A stretch of DNA of 64,000 nt. It comes from Thysanoteuthis rhombus. Taxonomy: Eukaryota > Mollusca > Cephalopoda > Oegopsida > Thysanoteuthidae. The translations under genes were made by a program, and so were the position numbers. Below are positions 33,746 through 45,094 of the stretch, piece by piece. The stretch's first letter is position 1; every line of letters starts with the position of its first letter. The stretch spans positions 40,676,294 to 40,740,293 of the forward strand of contig OY735216.1 of NCBI GenBank assembly GCA_963457665.1. The letters run 5' to 3'. The notes under the pieces are model-generated. The model saw only the letters and a list, made by a program, of their open reading frames with translations, did no database searches and was not told the DNA's origin.

Positions 33746-34146
33746 CATCATCATCAGTCTTTTAACGTCAGTCGTTGGACATAGACCTTCCCCAGGATCT
33801 GCCACATTTCTCTATCATGGGCGTCGCGGATCCAGTATTTTCTAAATTTGTCTAGTTCGCCACTCTCTCTTGTATTCTGTCGGCCTCAGTTTCGCATGTG
33901 ATCTCCGGGGATCCATGTTGTGAGTCACGATGCCCATTGGTTGTCTGTCATTCTTGCAACATGACCTGCCCATTGCCATTTAAGTTTTCTAATAGATTCT
34001 ATAGTGTCTCTGACTCCCATTTTCTTTCTGATATACTGTGCTGTCTTGTGATCTCTCTATGTAAGGTTGAGCATGATTCTCTCATGCGCGCATTGCATAT
34101 TTCTCAGTTTGATGGTCTGTCTCTTGGTTAGGTTCCATGTTTCAGT
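33746..34146 (-). pseudogene. RTE-type LINE 3' end, 5'-truncated
   Basis: Minus-strand copy with a short (GAT)n tail (CATCATCATCAG at 33746). It matches other copies at the DNA level (GTTGGACATAGACCTTCCCC; GATCTGCCACATTTCTCTAT; CATGACCTGCCCATTGCCAT) and ends near CTTGGTTAGGTTCCATGTTT. Frames are broken. Confidence 0.75.
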
Positions 34147-34619
34147 CATTTTTCTGATGCGGAAGCCAAAATAGCGATGGAAAAAAGAAGAGTTGCTTCA
34201 TTTTCTACTTATATTGTATCATATTTAGTTTCAAAGGTATCTCTGCCACTGTAGAAGTGGCTCGGTCGGTCGGTCACCGAATTGCTTCTCGGATGTTTTG
34301 AGTCAGATTTACTAGAAACTTGATAGAAACTAGTTTCTTGATAAGAAGCTTACCACCTTAAAGAATCTTCCACTCGGAGTCACGTGATCCGTCAATCTTG
34401 GTGTTCATACTTTATATTTTAAAATTCATTTTCTCAGCTGCTCAAAATCAGTTTTACTTAAATACTAAGAAGAAAGGAATACGTGTCAAAGAATTAATAA
34501 TAATCGTTGTTTACTCAGGTAAATTATTCACTTGTATATATGTATAAAATTTGTGTATATATATATGTATGTGTGTGCATTAACAAATTTTACGAAAATA
34601 GGTAGAGAGAGAGAGAGAT

Positions 34620-34958
34620 TATTATTATCATTATTATTTGCAATCTCACACCAGTTGCCTGGTGCTAACTGCTGGAGTTTGAGTGACAGCAAGTCTCCTC
34701 AAGTCTCCAGCCCTCCTCTCCTAGTACTCATAGGTCGCATTAATACTGCGATTTACAGTTTCACACCGGTTGCCCAGTGGTTATCGCTGAAGGCTGAGTG
34801 ACAATGAGTTTCCTCAGGTCTTCAGCCAACGTCTCCTTTCTCCTTCGCCCATCATGTCAGTGCTACAATTTGAATTTCCGCTTTCATTTCCCTTCCTCTG
34901 CTTGGTCACTATTGACAGTTAGCGTTGCAGTCCCTACATTTCTAGCACCTTCCTCAGT
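34620..34958 (-). pseudogene. R4/Dong-like LINE 3' fragment, unit 3 of array
   Basis: Minus-strand fragment. It contains two versions of a motif reading (plus strand) CACACCAGTTGCC-GGTG, GAGTGACAGCAAGTCTCCTC, also found in the two fragments to its right. Its 3' end meets a (TTA)n-like tract at 34620-34637 and its 5' end meets the (TTA)n array at 34960. This is the shortest unit, holding only the last codons (EDLRKLIVTQPSAITTGQPV) and the 3' UTR. Confidence 0.55.
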
Positions 34959-34959
34959 A

Positions 34960-34967
34960 TATTATTA

Positions 34968-35035
<68 letters not shown>
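34960..35035. repeat. (TTA)n microsatellite
   Basis: About 23 TTA units exactly between two R4/Dong-like fragments. On the minus strand it is (TAA)n, the target sequence known for Dong elements. Confidence 0.95.
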
Positions 35036-36080
35036 TTCTGGAATCCCACACCAGTAGCCTGATGGTTACTGCTGGAGATTGAGTGACAGCTAATCTCCTC
35101 AAGTCCCCAGCCCTCCTTTCCTCATTCTCATAGACCACCAGTAATTGTGTGGTTTACAGTTTCACACCAGTTGCCCGGTGGTTATCACCGAAGGCTGAGT
35201 GACAGTAAGTCTTCTCAGGTCTTCAACCCTCATCTCATCCCTTGCTCGCCAATCACATGGGTCGCATCTCCGCTTCCATTTTACTTCCTCCTCTGTTAGG
35301 CCACTGCTAACATCTAGTGTCATAGACCTTATATTTCTTGTACTTTCCTTCAGTGTCTTTGGGACAGCTCCTAGTGCGCCTATTATTACTGATAGAACCC
35401 TGACTTTCATATTCTACATCTTCCTCAGTTCTCCTGCCATATCTTGGTATTTTTCCAGTTTTTCACTCTCCCTCCTTTTTTTCTCTGTGGTCTGCACACA
35501 CAGCCACGTCTATTATTTTGCAGGTTTTCCTCTTCCTGTCCACGATTACCAGGTCTGATCTTCTTGCCAGGATGAGGTGGTCTGTTTGGCTATCAAAGTC
35601 CTAAAGTAATTTGTGGTTTCCATTTTCCAGGGCTGTCTCCGGTTTGTGCTGATACCACCTATCCCCATGGTTAAATTTCATTCGTATACTCTGTTCCCAG
35701 TGTATTACTGTTGCTACTCTATTGTGCCTGTGTTTATACTCCTTTTGGGCTCGTGGACTACATTCACTAGTTATATAGTTTAAGGCCTCATGACTTTCAC
35801 CGCACAGGCGGCACTTGCTGTTTGTGTCGATTTTTGTTTTGATATAGTTTGTCCTGATGCATGTGTTTTGTGCTGCTATGATGAGCGATTCCGTTTCTCT
35901 CTTCAGGTTTTCTTTACGTAGCCATGTCCATGATCTCCCGTCTACCACATCATCTATCTATCTTTTAAATTCTCCGTATGATTTTTTTTCTTTTCCCATT
36001 TTTCTTTCCTTGTTTGCTGTGCTGTTCCATTGTTTTCTACTTTTTGGTTGTTCGTTCCGCTGCTTCGGGCACTCTTTATG
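35036..36080 (-). pseudogene. R4/Dong-like LINE C-terminal region, unit 2 of array
   Basis: The longest unit. The minus frame at 35948-35601 keeps WTWLRKENLKRETESLIIAA, then KCRLCGESHEALNYITSECS, a C-x2-C...H...C zinc knuckle of the type just before the restriction-enzyme-like endonuclease in R2/R4/Dong elements, and KEYKHRHNRVATVIHW. Past 35600 a frame change leads to the ARRSDLVIVD region (the endonuclease PD...D core, here S-D in place of P-D), then KLEKYQDMA. The ORF ends near 35200 in the VIIGALGAVPKTLKE region. It runs 5' truncated to about 36080 and its 3' end stops at (TTA)n. Inactive. Confidence 0.65.
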
Positions 36081-36576
36081 ATGGCTTCACAGTTAGTTTG
36101 CACGCAGTCACTTGGTGATTATCGGTGGAGATTGAGTGACAGCAAGTCTCCTCAAATCTGCAGCCCTCCCCTCCACAATTTCATAGTCATCAGCAGTACT
36201 GTGATTTACAGTTTCACACCAGTTGCCCGGTGGTTATCACTGAAGGCTGAGTGACAGTAAGTCTCCTCTTCTCAACTCATCTCTCCCTCACCTATCATAG
36301 CAGTGCTGTGGATCATACATCCACCACTATTAGGGCATGTCTTTTTCTTTCTCTTCTGTTCGGTCACTGCTAACAGCTTGGGTCGTATATTTCATATTTC
36401 TGGCACTTTCCTCGATATTCGTGCAGTTCTAAGCAGTGCAGTGGTCTGCACAGTCTCAAACCTCCTTTTATCCCTAGTTCCTCCAATCTCACTTTCGGTG
36501 TCTTGGGTACGGTTCTGAGTGCACCTATTATTACTGGTACTACCCAGACTTTCATGTTCCACATCTTCTTTTCCTT
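36081..36576 (-). pseudogene. R4/Dong-like LINE 3' fragment, unit 1 of array
   Basis: Starts on the minus strand directly after the (TAA)n tract at 36578-36640 with KKMWNMKVWVVPVIIGALRT, the same C-terminal motif as unit 2, so the copy is truncated just upstream of its stop. The 3' UTR repeats (CACACCAGTTGCCCGGTGG; GAGTGACAGTAAGTCTCCTC) follow. It joins unit 2 near 36081-36110 without an intervening TTA run. Confidence 0.6.
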
Positions 36577-36577
36577 T

Positions 36578-36578
36578 C

Positions 36579-36640
<62 letters not shown>
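36578..36640. repeat. (TTA)n microsatellite
   Basis: About 21 TTA units bordering unit 1 of the LINE array at the 5' truncation point. The Asn-run frame on the minus strand comes from this tract. Confidence 0.95.
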
Positions 36641-36641
<1 letters not shown>

Positions 36642-36746
36642 ATTTGACTTATATGATTTTCTAAGTTTCTCACTCGAATTCTCCTGTGGGCAAATGAGTT
36701 CATAATCCGAAATGTCCTTGTGTTTATAGTCTCATCCGCTCTAAGG

Positions 36747-36749
<3 letters not shown>

Positions 36750-36789
<40 letters not shown>
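36750..36789. repeat. (TA)n microsatellite
   Basis: About 20 TA units, directly upstream of the next retroelement relic. Confidence 0.95.
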
Positions 36790-36792
<3 letters not shown>

Positions 36793-37290
36793 CAGCACCT
36801 AAAGTTCCCTGAAACCATCATGGTCAGTACACTCCCCCAAAACATGATTCTGATGTCGCAGGCGACCAAGCATGTAGTTCTATTCGAGCTCAATCCTCTG
36901 AGAAGATTGTAAAGAGGAGGCCCAAGGAAGAAAAGAGCCAAGAGTGAGGAACTGGTGGCTGCGTATCGGAGAAAGAGGCGGTTGGTCTGTTAGGAGCCCA
37001 TTGAAGTGGTCGGCAGAGACCTCACAGGCCAATCTCTCCACCGGGTCCCCAGACTCTCTGAAATGTGTGGGCTGTAGGCAAGAAAAGCCACCAGGAACAG
37101 CCTGCTGAACTCCCTGATGGCTTTGACTTTGGATGAGATGTGGAACGAATGGCGTAATACGCTACCTGGACATAAGTCCGGCTAGATCAACATCGATCGG
37201 GTCGTTCAGCCGAGGATGTATAGTGATTGAGACCCGGAACACTTGAAGACCTCGAGTGTCCAAATCACACTATGCGGTGTGTTGAAATCA
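36790..37290 (+). pseudogene. Decayed retroelement polyprotein fragment
   Basis: A markedly less AT-rich segment. In one frame, with one stop and one small indel, it reads AKSEELVAAYRRK, then EPIEVVGRDLTGQSLHRVPR, LSEMCGL, ARKATRNSLLNSLMALTLDE and MWNEWRNTLPGHKSG. The first block (a Lys/Arg-Glu-rich helix, then EPIEVGCRGFAG-like sequence) is a recurrent C-terminal piece of retroelement ORFs in marine invertebrates. The exact class is not certain. It begins right after a TA array. Confidence 0.45.
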
Positions 37291-37486
37291 TATATTCATT
37301 TTTTGATGATTAAATCATCCTATTTTTAATTTATCTTAAGTCTTGACTTTAGTTATTTTAATGGGTAATCAAAGAAAGTTTCAGCAGGTTTTATGACGTA
37401 ATCTATGACATAATTGTTCTGTTGGAAGTGGAAGTTGAATGATATGCGTAAGCGGAAACAGAGAATACATTTGCATACATCTTAAA

Positions 37487-37490
<4 letters not shown>

Positions 37491-37520
<30 letters not shown>
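37491..37520. repeat. (TA)n microsatellite
   Basis: About 15 TA units. Confidence 0.9.
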
Positions 37521-37524
<4 letters not shown>

Positions 37525-37655
37525 TTATGCTCGGGTCAAAGCTAGTAACCCAGAGATGTAAAATAATACATTGCTGTTAGACTAAATCGTAGAAAGAGAG
37601 ATAACGACATCAACCCAAATCATCGTAATGCATCACTTCTAACAAATTTCTTTTT

Positions 37656-37658
<3 letters not shown>

Positions 37659-37713
<55 letters not shown>

Positions 37714-37727
37714 CCACACACACACAA
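37659..37727. repeat. (CT)n(CA)n microsatellite
   Basis: About 25 CT units followed by CCCCCACACACACACA. Confidence 0.95.
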
Positions 37728-38217
37728 TTCTTCTTTTTGTTTCATCTTTTTGTTTCGTTACGTTTTCCTGGTATTTATCACATTCCTTTGTCTGAACTTA
37801 ACGCTATGCGTAATATGTGGTAGAAGTTTTTCCCAATTTTCGTCTTTCACTTTTGGCTGTTGAAAGTTTTTATTTTTTTATCATTTCTCGTCGACAGTTG
37901 TGTTCGTTTGCAGCTCTCTCTCTGGATTGGATCAGAAAGCACTGCCATAAATATTTATCATTTTTATCTCAGTTTCCTATCTAAAGTTATTTTTTTGTAT
38001 TCATCCATTCTTGCTAGCGAGCCCTGTGCAAAGGAAAAAATGCTGATTCGCTGCTCACTGGTAGAATTTCTGTTTTTCATTTGTTATGTCATTAAATGTA
38101 TACGTTTGTAAGTAAGTGATGGCATGGCTGAAACCATTATCAACTTCTGTCTGTCATCGAAAGGAGCCGCTTGGCTTGCCGGAGAAAAAATAGACAATTA
38201 GCTCAAACAAACAATCA

Positions 38218-38400
38218 CACGAGTGCGTAAATGACAAATATATGCGCACGTACGCACGTTCATATCTGCGTTTATATTTACAGTACACATACATACAACA
38301 TATAGAAAACATACACATATTTTACAAACGCATGCTCACATAGATTTAAACGCAAGTGCGTAGGCACATATACACAGAGAAGCATACACACAAGTATGTA
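38218..38400. repeat. CA/TA-rich cryptic simple sequence
   Basis: Loose ACACATAC, ACGCACG and CATACATAC motifs over about 180 bp with no clean unit. Confidence 0.5.
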
Positions 38401-38699
38401 AAAAAAAATGTATCTAAACGTTTTTCATCTGAAATGAGAGGGTTGAAATATCCAGTCAGGCACTTATGGTTGATGATTGGTTTAGAGATAGGGAACTCTT
38501 CCCACCTTAAATATTAGCTGAACGATTCTTTTAGCGCCATACTATTCTCTTCTGAGCAAAATATATTCATCTATATACGACTATAAATTGCGTTTTATTA
38601 TACAGAAACTTTTATGAAATGAATTCTCCGTCGTTACACGGTTAATGAATCACTCGCACTAGATAGTGTAATTTGAATGAACAATTAGATAAAGTGAGG

Positions 38700-38790
38700 C
38701 TGCTGCGAGGATTGAACCTGTCAGCGTTAGGGTAGCCTCTTCAGCGTAATGGTTTTCTTACCATTGAGCTAAATAGCCACCGTGAATGCA
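38700..38790 (-). repeat. tRNA-derived SINE head
   Basis: On the minus strand: GGTGGCTATTTAGCTCAATG, GTAAGAAAACCATTACGCTG, then GACAGGTTCAATCCTCGCAG. The A box (TAGCTCAATGG) and B box (GGTTCAATCC) are both good and about 40 nt apart, longer than in a normal tRNA. The head is related to the one at 42.97 kb (GTTTAGCTCAATGGTGAGAG). A SINE relic is more likely than a tRNA gene, since no acceptor stem closes. Confidence 0.55.
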
Positions 38791-39689
38791 AAAGCCAAAA
38801 TACCTGTTTTCATACCAAATTCTCATCTCATTAATTCTCGGTCTTTTCGTTTCTTCCAACGTGACAATTATATATTGAGAAATGATACTTGATTTTTTGG
38901 ACCTGAATTGAATTCTGTAAATACCAGAATAAATAGTAATCTGAGGATTCGATATCTTGCAAATACGGTGTATGCATGAAAAACTTCCAGCCAAGTTGTA
39001 ACAAGTTTTGCTTGGTCATCAAAGAAAGATGTGGTCCAGTGTTATTCAGTGGAAATATTACGATCTTTCTCTAAACCACAGTTGAACGATTTCGTCGATT
39101 GTTGCCTTCATTCGGTCTTCTTAGTGGCAATGCTTGTTCGAATCAATCCCTATGTTTTCACAAAGAGGACACTCAGTAGAGGGTTCCCTTTCATTCCTAC
39201 CACATGCTCAACATGATTTTCTTTGGATAAAAACTGTCCCTTCTATGGTAAGTGATGATTCATTTTGCTTATACCACGAATTCATGCGTTTGAGGTTGAT
39301 GTAAAATATCTTTGTACCATTTCCTGTCATAATTTGCTTAAAAATAGAATTGCAGTAGTCCAGTTGGGTTTTTTTGAGCTTATATGAAGCTACTCCTCAA
39401 AGTGACTAATATAACGAAGCTAGCGAAAATGATCTCATATATTTGGCTTGAATATTGTCAGTGTGTTGGATATAACCTATGTCGTATGACATTGATTTTT
39501 GTCAATTAATATCGTCATTAGATACGGGTGATTTTATCAATGGCGCGTAAAATCATTTCAGACACTGCTTTGTAACTTGTCACATCCCACTCCAATCTAT
39601 TACTTGGAATTGTGCATTAAAATACCATTTCGGTTAACGGACTGGATCAAAGACCAAAACAAAAAAAATATGTAAAAAAATGTATTCAT

Positions 39690-40435
39690 CCTTTGCTTCT
39701 TTTAAAAATCAGCACCATTTTTCTCGAAACCTGGATTGAAGCCCACACACCCTGGCCCAAGTACCATGCATTTACCACCTCTCTTTGCTTGGACTCAGGG
39801 CACCAGACACTTGGTTAAAGAGAAGGAAAGAGAAATGGATAAGAAAATTCCTGGCTCGAAAGAGTTGTTTGGCTCTTGGGGCGAACGGGCGTTATAAGTC
39901 TGCCTCCAAGCAACCCTAAATTCATTTTAAATCGGGCTTTGTCTCCTTACCTTTCACCTGTCACATGCACGATTTTGCTGCAATAACACGCCCTCCCTCT
40001 GACAGGATTCCGGTGTATGGATGGGATGTCTACACAAAAGGTTACTTACACGTTTACACAACGCGACTAATCGAAGAGAAGCCATGCCACCTCCTGTGCA
40101 GCTACGAGAAGACAATTGCTTGGCAGTTCACGCACGGTGGCTGGTTCGGATAGGTCAGCCCTGCCTTTCATTTGCCGATACGAGACCACGTATTCTAAAC
40201 TCTTGGCTATTTACCTATTTCTATAATGCTTTTCCTTTTGCCGTTTGGAGTTCACAAGTGCTCTCTTCATTTATGTCCATATTTTCTTACTTCCTTCTAT
40301 GATTCTCTCCACCTCATCGGCTCTGCATTACCCGGTTTTCACCAACGACAACTCCCCGTCATACCCGACCTGGAAGCACTGGGTAGGCCCCGATCTGACT
40401 TGATTGCATAAATTCCTAGACAGAGGTGTTGGATT
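39690..40435 (+). other. Less AT-rich segment of unknown nature
   Basis: About 750 bp with clearly more G+C than its surroundings, with CTTGGGGCGAACGGGCGTTA near 39877 and CCGGTGTATGGATGGG near 40010. A short plus frame (39965-40153) includes DRIPVYGWDVYTKGYLHVYT and CSYEKTIAWQFTHGGWFG; other frames are short and broken, and no family is recognised. A decayed transposable element or SINE cluster is more likely than an exon, because composition is even over the whole block and no clear splice sites frame it. Confidence 0.3.
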
Positions 40436-40448
40436 GAATTTAAAATAC

Positions 40449-40930
40449 TGATAATCATCATCATCAACAACAACAACAACAACAACAACAGCCTTTTAAC
40501 GCTCGTCTTTGTTGGACATACACCTTCCCCAAGATAGCTCTATCACGGACATTGCAGCGCCAATATGTCTAGAACCTCTCGAATTCGTAACTCTATCTTT
40601 TTTTCTGTCGGCGATGATTTTGCATATGATCTCTGGGGATGCATGTTGCGAGTCGTGATGTCCAGCGGCTGACTGTCATTCTTGCAACGTGGCCAATACA
40701 TTGCCATCTGAGTTCCCTAATGGATTCTATCATGCCTCTGACTCCTGTTTTTTTTCTCTAATATACTGTGCATCTGACACAAAGCACGATTCCTTTTTTC
40801 GCACCTAGCATGGTTTTTAGCTTGAGAGCTAATCTCTTGGCGAGGTTCCAGGTTTCAGCTCCATAGGTGACTATCAGAAAGATGATTTGTGGAACCTTCT
40901 TTTCAGGACTAATGGTATAAACTAGTAAAA
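40449..40930 (-). pseudogene. RTE-type LINE 3' end, 5'-truncated, with mixed tail
   Basis: Minus-strand copy. The tail is (GTT)n on the minus strand (CAACAACAAC at 40466-40490) followed by GATGATGATGA, instead of the pure (GAT)n of the other copies. The body matches the family (GGGATGCATGTTGCGAGTCG; GATGTCCAGCGGCTGACTGT; AGGTTCCAGGTTTCAGCTCC) and reaches the TATGGAGCTGAAACCTGGAA region on minus. Confidence 0.7.
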
Positions 40931-42589
40931 TCTCCTGTAACTATATCATGACTCATAGAGAGCTTCTGATCTTCCTCACACTTCATATATTGACCTAATT
41001 TCTTCGCTTTATACGTATTTTGGAATTCTGAAAACGGAAAAGACTAAGGTATTTACTCAGTATTGAACAGCAGTAGCCACTGAAAGTTCTCTTTTCACAT
41101 AAGTGAATGTTCATGTGTTTTTGCACTCTTGGCCATACCGTTTTATCAACAGACTTGAAAATTGGCATCAGTTCTCCACTAGACCCATTCTAAAAAAAAT
41201 ATTTTATTTTCGTAAAAAAAGTATTTTGACTTTTTTTGTTCCCTGACTGGTTTATTGATAATACCTAAATTCTCCAGAATTCAGATAATTCTATGTGTTT
41301 TGGGTTTGTTTTGTTTTTTACTTTATATCAGCCATTTTCCGGTTAAATGCTAGTGATGTCATAAAAAGAATTTGTTCCGACCATATTCATCGTTTTTTTT
41401 TTTTAAATCTATATAATCTAAATGGGAACCTTCATTACTTCTCTCAATCTATTCCCGTTCAACTTCTATTTCCTTCAAATGATTATTTTTCTTTTAGACT
41501 AGAAGATCTTTCTTCTATCGGTGTGTAAACATTTTTTCAGTCACCTATCAACATTTACCTACTGTTTACTGCGTAAAATGAAATGCTTTACATAACAAAT
41601 CATTCCTTCCGTTCTTTTGCCTATCAGGTGTAGCTAAGCACTAAAATACCCCTTCACACTCATACTCGTATGTACAAATGCATACACATATACATATGTA
41701 TACCAAAACCTCGGCTCTCCGCGTTCAACTTGGCGTTTAAATGACTTGTTATCCTCAGTCTGTCTGTCTGACTCAATCGTAAGTTTGAGGCCTCTAACCC
41801 TTCGCTACTTAATCTGAAGTTTTGAAACACCGCCGACGATCTCGATTAAGACCTGTAACCTTAACCTACCAGCTCACTTTTTTTCTCGTTGGTTGCCAAT
41901 TCGAGTTCTTTTTTATGTTAGCTCTCCTCTAAGGCGGCGATTGCCTTTTAATGTTCCTTCTACCTTTGCACCCACAACAAATGGATTTTCATTGAAATCC
42001 TTGTGTTTCACAATATTGGGGAGAGTCTCAATCGACTATTTCTCCAAAAGTGGATGGGTACAGCCACTGTTTTTCAATAGTGCAATCCACTAGTGTTATC
42101 TTCTTACGAGAAAAAATTTTGACAGAAGATTGTATTAACAATACCCCATGCAACGTGTAAATTAATATAAAAGAGGGACCGACCGACTCTAAATTTGAGG
42201 AACATAGAATGGACATATTTGAAGCGAAAATTGAAAAATCTGATTCGGCAGATTATATTTGGCAAGCAAGTGGCGTATAATACACTCTCTGGGATGAAAT
42301 CTAAATTATGTATCCAGAACGTCCCTGGAGAGTTAGAACATTGAATGAATCGGCACTCATCAACTTGTCAGCTAGATGCATAATTCAAACCAATTTGTGG
42401 CGTGTCTTTTGTTTCTCAACAAAGACCCAGCATGGAATTCCTTATTTCACAAAAAATGAATTAGGAACATCTCTCACAAGTGTCAAATATGGAATAATAT
42501 GTGTGGCATTCATTACTGGGAATGGCATAAACTATATTGCAAATGTTTCTGTTTTTAATATTGTTCTTGTTTGCACTACAAGAGAAGAG

Positions 42590-42672
42590 TCCCTCTTTTC
42601 TCACACAGATAATACATATGAAGAAGGCCGTTGAAAGGATCAGCCAAAACGTTGTGGGAACAAAATAACTCA
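42590..42672 (+). repeat. SINE/MITE tail motif
   Basis: GAAGAAGGCCGTTGAAAGGA and CAGCCAAAACGTTGTGGG. The same two-part motif, GA-GAAGGC then CGAAACGTTG, occurs at 48.17-48.21 and 53.43-53.48 kb. It covers the last third of the 108-codon frame that starts at 42308, which is therefore not a gene. Confidence 0.5.
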
Positions 42673-42964
42673 AAGAATGAATTCAATAATGATTTCGTTT
42701 CAATATCGTCAAATAAAGTTTTTAAAAATTCAATTCCGGACGGTGTCCTTTAACTCAGACACGATGATATTTATGATAAGTTATTACTTAAAGAGAAATT
42801 ATTTCTCTATTCAGACTATTACAACCAACTTCACATTATTCCAAACAGCACGAAACGTGCTTTGATTTTATATATCATCACGAGATGGATATATAATCCG
42901 AAGGAATAGTCATGAATGCGTTATGATGTTTAAAACTCCATTTGAAATAACCTTCGCCTTGCTT

Positions 42965-43050
42965 CCGGGCAGTTTAGCTCAATGGTGAGAGCGATGCAAC
43001 GTTAAAGCTGTTACCTAGTGGGTCGCATGTTCGAATCTTGCAGCACACCC
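42965..43050 (+). repeat. tRNA-derived SINE head
   Basis: CCGGGCAGTTTAGCTCAATG, GTGAGAGCGATGCAACG, then GGGTCGCATGTTCGAATCTT, GCAGCACACCCG. Perfect A box and a good B box (TGTTCGAATCT). The spacing between boxes is longer than in a true tRNA and the ends do not form a 7-bp acceptor stem, so it is scored as a SINE head. Confidence 0.6.
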
Positions 43051-43201
43051 GTTTCCTTAATTATTTCAAACAATATAATGCAATCATAAATATCATAGTC
43101 TAGTAAAAAGAATTTAAAAAACAAAAAAAAAACTTACATCTATGAAAATAATTCTCTTTAAAGTTGCATATTCATGTATATAAGTTTATGCTGAATAAAG
43201 T

Positions 43202-43399
43202 ATGGGATTCGTTAAATTGAACAGATCATTGCATCGTTGTCGAAAGGAAGATACAAATAAAGTTTCTCACAGGAGAAAAGATCAGCTTCTGGCTTTTATA
43301 AAAAGATCTTTAGATAATCGCTTATCTAGAGTAAATGCAGAGAGACTACAAGTAGAAATTCGAAATGAAACATGTAAACACAGTGCTATTAAACACAGC
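43202..43399 (+). other. Candidate first exon (66 codons)
   Basis: An ATG frame reads MGFVKLNRSLHRCRKEDTNK, then VSHRRKDQLLAFIKRSLDNR and LSRVNAERLQVEIRNETCKH, and meets a consensus splice donor AGC|GTAAGTAT at 43400 in phase 0. The peptide is basic, mixed in composition and probably helical, unlike the repeat-derived frames. No family is recognised. The next candidate exon on this strand (45356) also begins in phase 0. The frame continues only 12 codons past the donor before a stop. Confidence 0.25.
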
Positions 43400-44043
43400 G
43401 TAAGTATGGATAACACTGCTGAGGGGGTGAAATGATGATTCTAGCTTGTATATATTCAACTAAATATTCAACTTCCTCAAGTAAACAGGAAAAAAACGGG
43501 CGACTTTTGATAGCATTTTGGCAACATTTATTTCTGTAACAAAAGTATTTGATTTAAAAAAAAAAAAAAGAATACTGTAAAGCTATCAAGAGATTAACAA
43601 AAACGAATCTCTGAAAATGGACACCGACTAGTTTTCTCGAGACTTCCTACATTTTCGTTTGTATCAAGGAAGTGTATTCGTGCTCCCCATTGGTTACAGA
43701 CCAGAACTCAATGCTTACAATACCAGATGTCCGATAAATGTTTTAGCTTATCAAATTACTAGCGCTTTTTTCTTATGTCCTCTTTTTTTTTTTTTTTGTT
43801 TCGAGAATAATAATTTTCGCTCGTTCTATCTATCATTTCCTGTTTATGATCGCTATCAAATTTGGTCTTAACAGAAGACTTTTTGGGATTCATAGAATTT
43901 TCGACTTGCCTCGCTGTTATTAGAATCATATTGAGGATGTTATTTCGTCATCATGGTCACCATCATAATTACCGTTATTATTATCATTGCTGTGTTCGTT
44001 TCTTTGTTTCTCCATATCTCATTCACAATTTTGTTCTGCATGC

Positions 44044-44045
<2 letters not shown>

Positions 44046-44125
<80 letters not shown>
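44046..44125. repeat. (TAG)n(TTA)n microsatellite
   Basis: GTAGTAGTAG for about 37 bp, then (TTA)n for about 40 bp, one trinucleotide array changing unit midway. Confidence 0.95.
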
Positions 44126-44207
44126 CAGTAGTAGAAATAGTAGTATCTCAAATACCAACGTCATCGTTGCATTACTTTTACGTAATCTTAAAAAATAAAA
44201 CTATTTT

Positions 44208-44242
44208 GAATAATAATAATAATAATGATAATAATAATAATG

Positions 44243-44300
<58 letters not shown>

Positions 44301-44325
44301 CAACAACAACAACAACAACAACAGC
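44208..44325. repeat. (AAT)n(AAC)n microsatellite
   Basis: AAT units with several GAT changes at 44208-44299, then ACAACAACAAC to 44322. Poly-Asn frames across it are artefacts. Confidence 0.95.
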
Positions 44326-44687
44326 ATTTATTATAGCATCCATACTCTCTGATTGATTTTATATCATAATACCATTATTAGTTTATATTTTATGAATTTC
44401 ATCACAGTTATCATCGTATCATTTATTTTTCTATAGTTTAATTATTAGTAGTGGTTGTATTGCACAATAATAGGGTGCCATTAAACTAAACAAAAGCTGC
44501 GAATATTATATGAAATCCAATTCGGATATCTTTTTGCATCGGGTATCGATTTTACCAAGGCCAGAACTTGCCGCTTGAGTTTTAAAGAAATTGCCTTTCG
44601 TTCACGAATAGATAATTATTGATTCATTTTTATTGATTTCTCATAGACAAAGAAAAGGCTGAATGAGTCAAAAATGGACCCGCGATC

Positions 44688-44760
44688 GAAATCCAATGTT
44701 TGTTTCTTTTTTGTTTTGTTTTGTTTTTGTTTTTTTGTTTTTGCTTTTTTTTTTTTTTTC
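44688..44760. repeat. T-rich (TTTTG)n tract
   Basis: TTTTGTTTTGTTTTGTTTTTG followed by a long T run; resembles a reverse-complemented poly-A tail with CAAAA units. Confidence 0.7.
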
Positions 44761-45062
44761 ATTACCCACAATGTTTGTACATACAGTACAATTTTGTGGT
44801 GCAGTCGTCGGATAAATATTTACGATCTGGATTGAATCTTAACTTCAGTGTAACGGGGATTTGAGTTGGGTTTTTTTTTATCTTGCTAACTATTTAGATT
44901 AAAATCGGATTTGAGACCGAGAATTAAATTCTTCTCTATCTCTTCGAAATAGTAATATCACATGAAAAACTCAAGTTGACAAGATGTTTATACATGATAA
45001 GGTTTGTTTTCCCTGATGATAGAAGTTACTCCAGCCTGCACCCGAGCACGCTTATATATACA

Positions 45063-45094
<32 letters not shown>

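Noticed and set aside
35601-35948. Host zinc-finger gene
   Set aside because: The C-x2-C...H...C knuckle is followed by an RNHNRVA-like and endonuclease-like block and by repeated 3' UTR copies, which identifies a LINE ORF end.
42308-42634. 108-codon plus-strand frame as a gene
   Set aside because: Its last third is the SINE/MITE tail motif (GAAGAAGGCCGTTG...AACGTTG), and no domain or splice signal supports the rest.
42965-43050. Functional tRNA gene
   Set aside because: Box spacing is too long and no cloverleaf with a closed acceptor stem can be drawn; a related head at 38.7 kb points to a SINE family.
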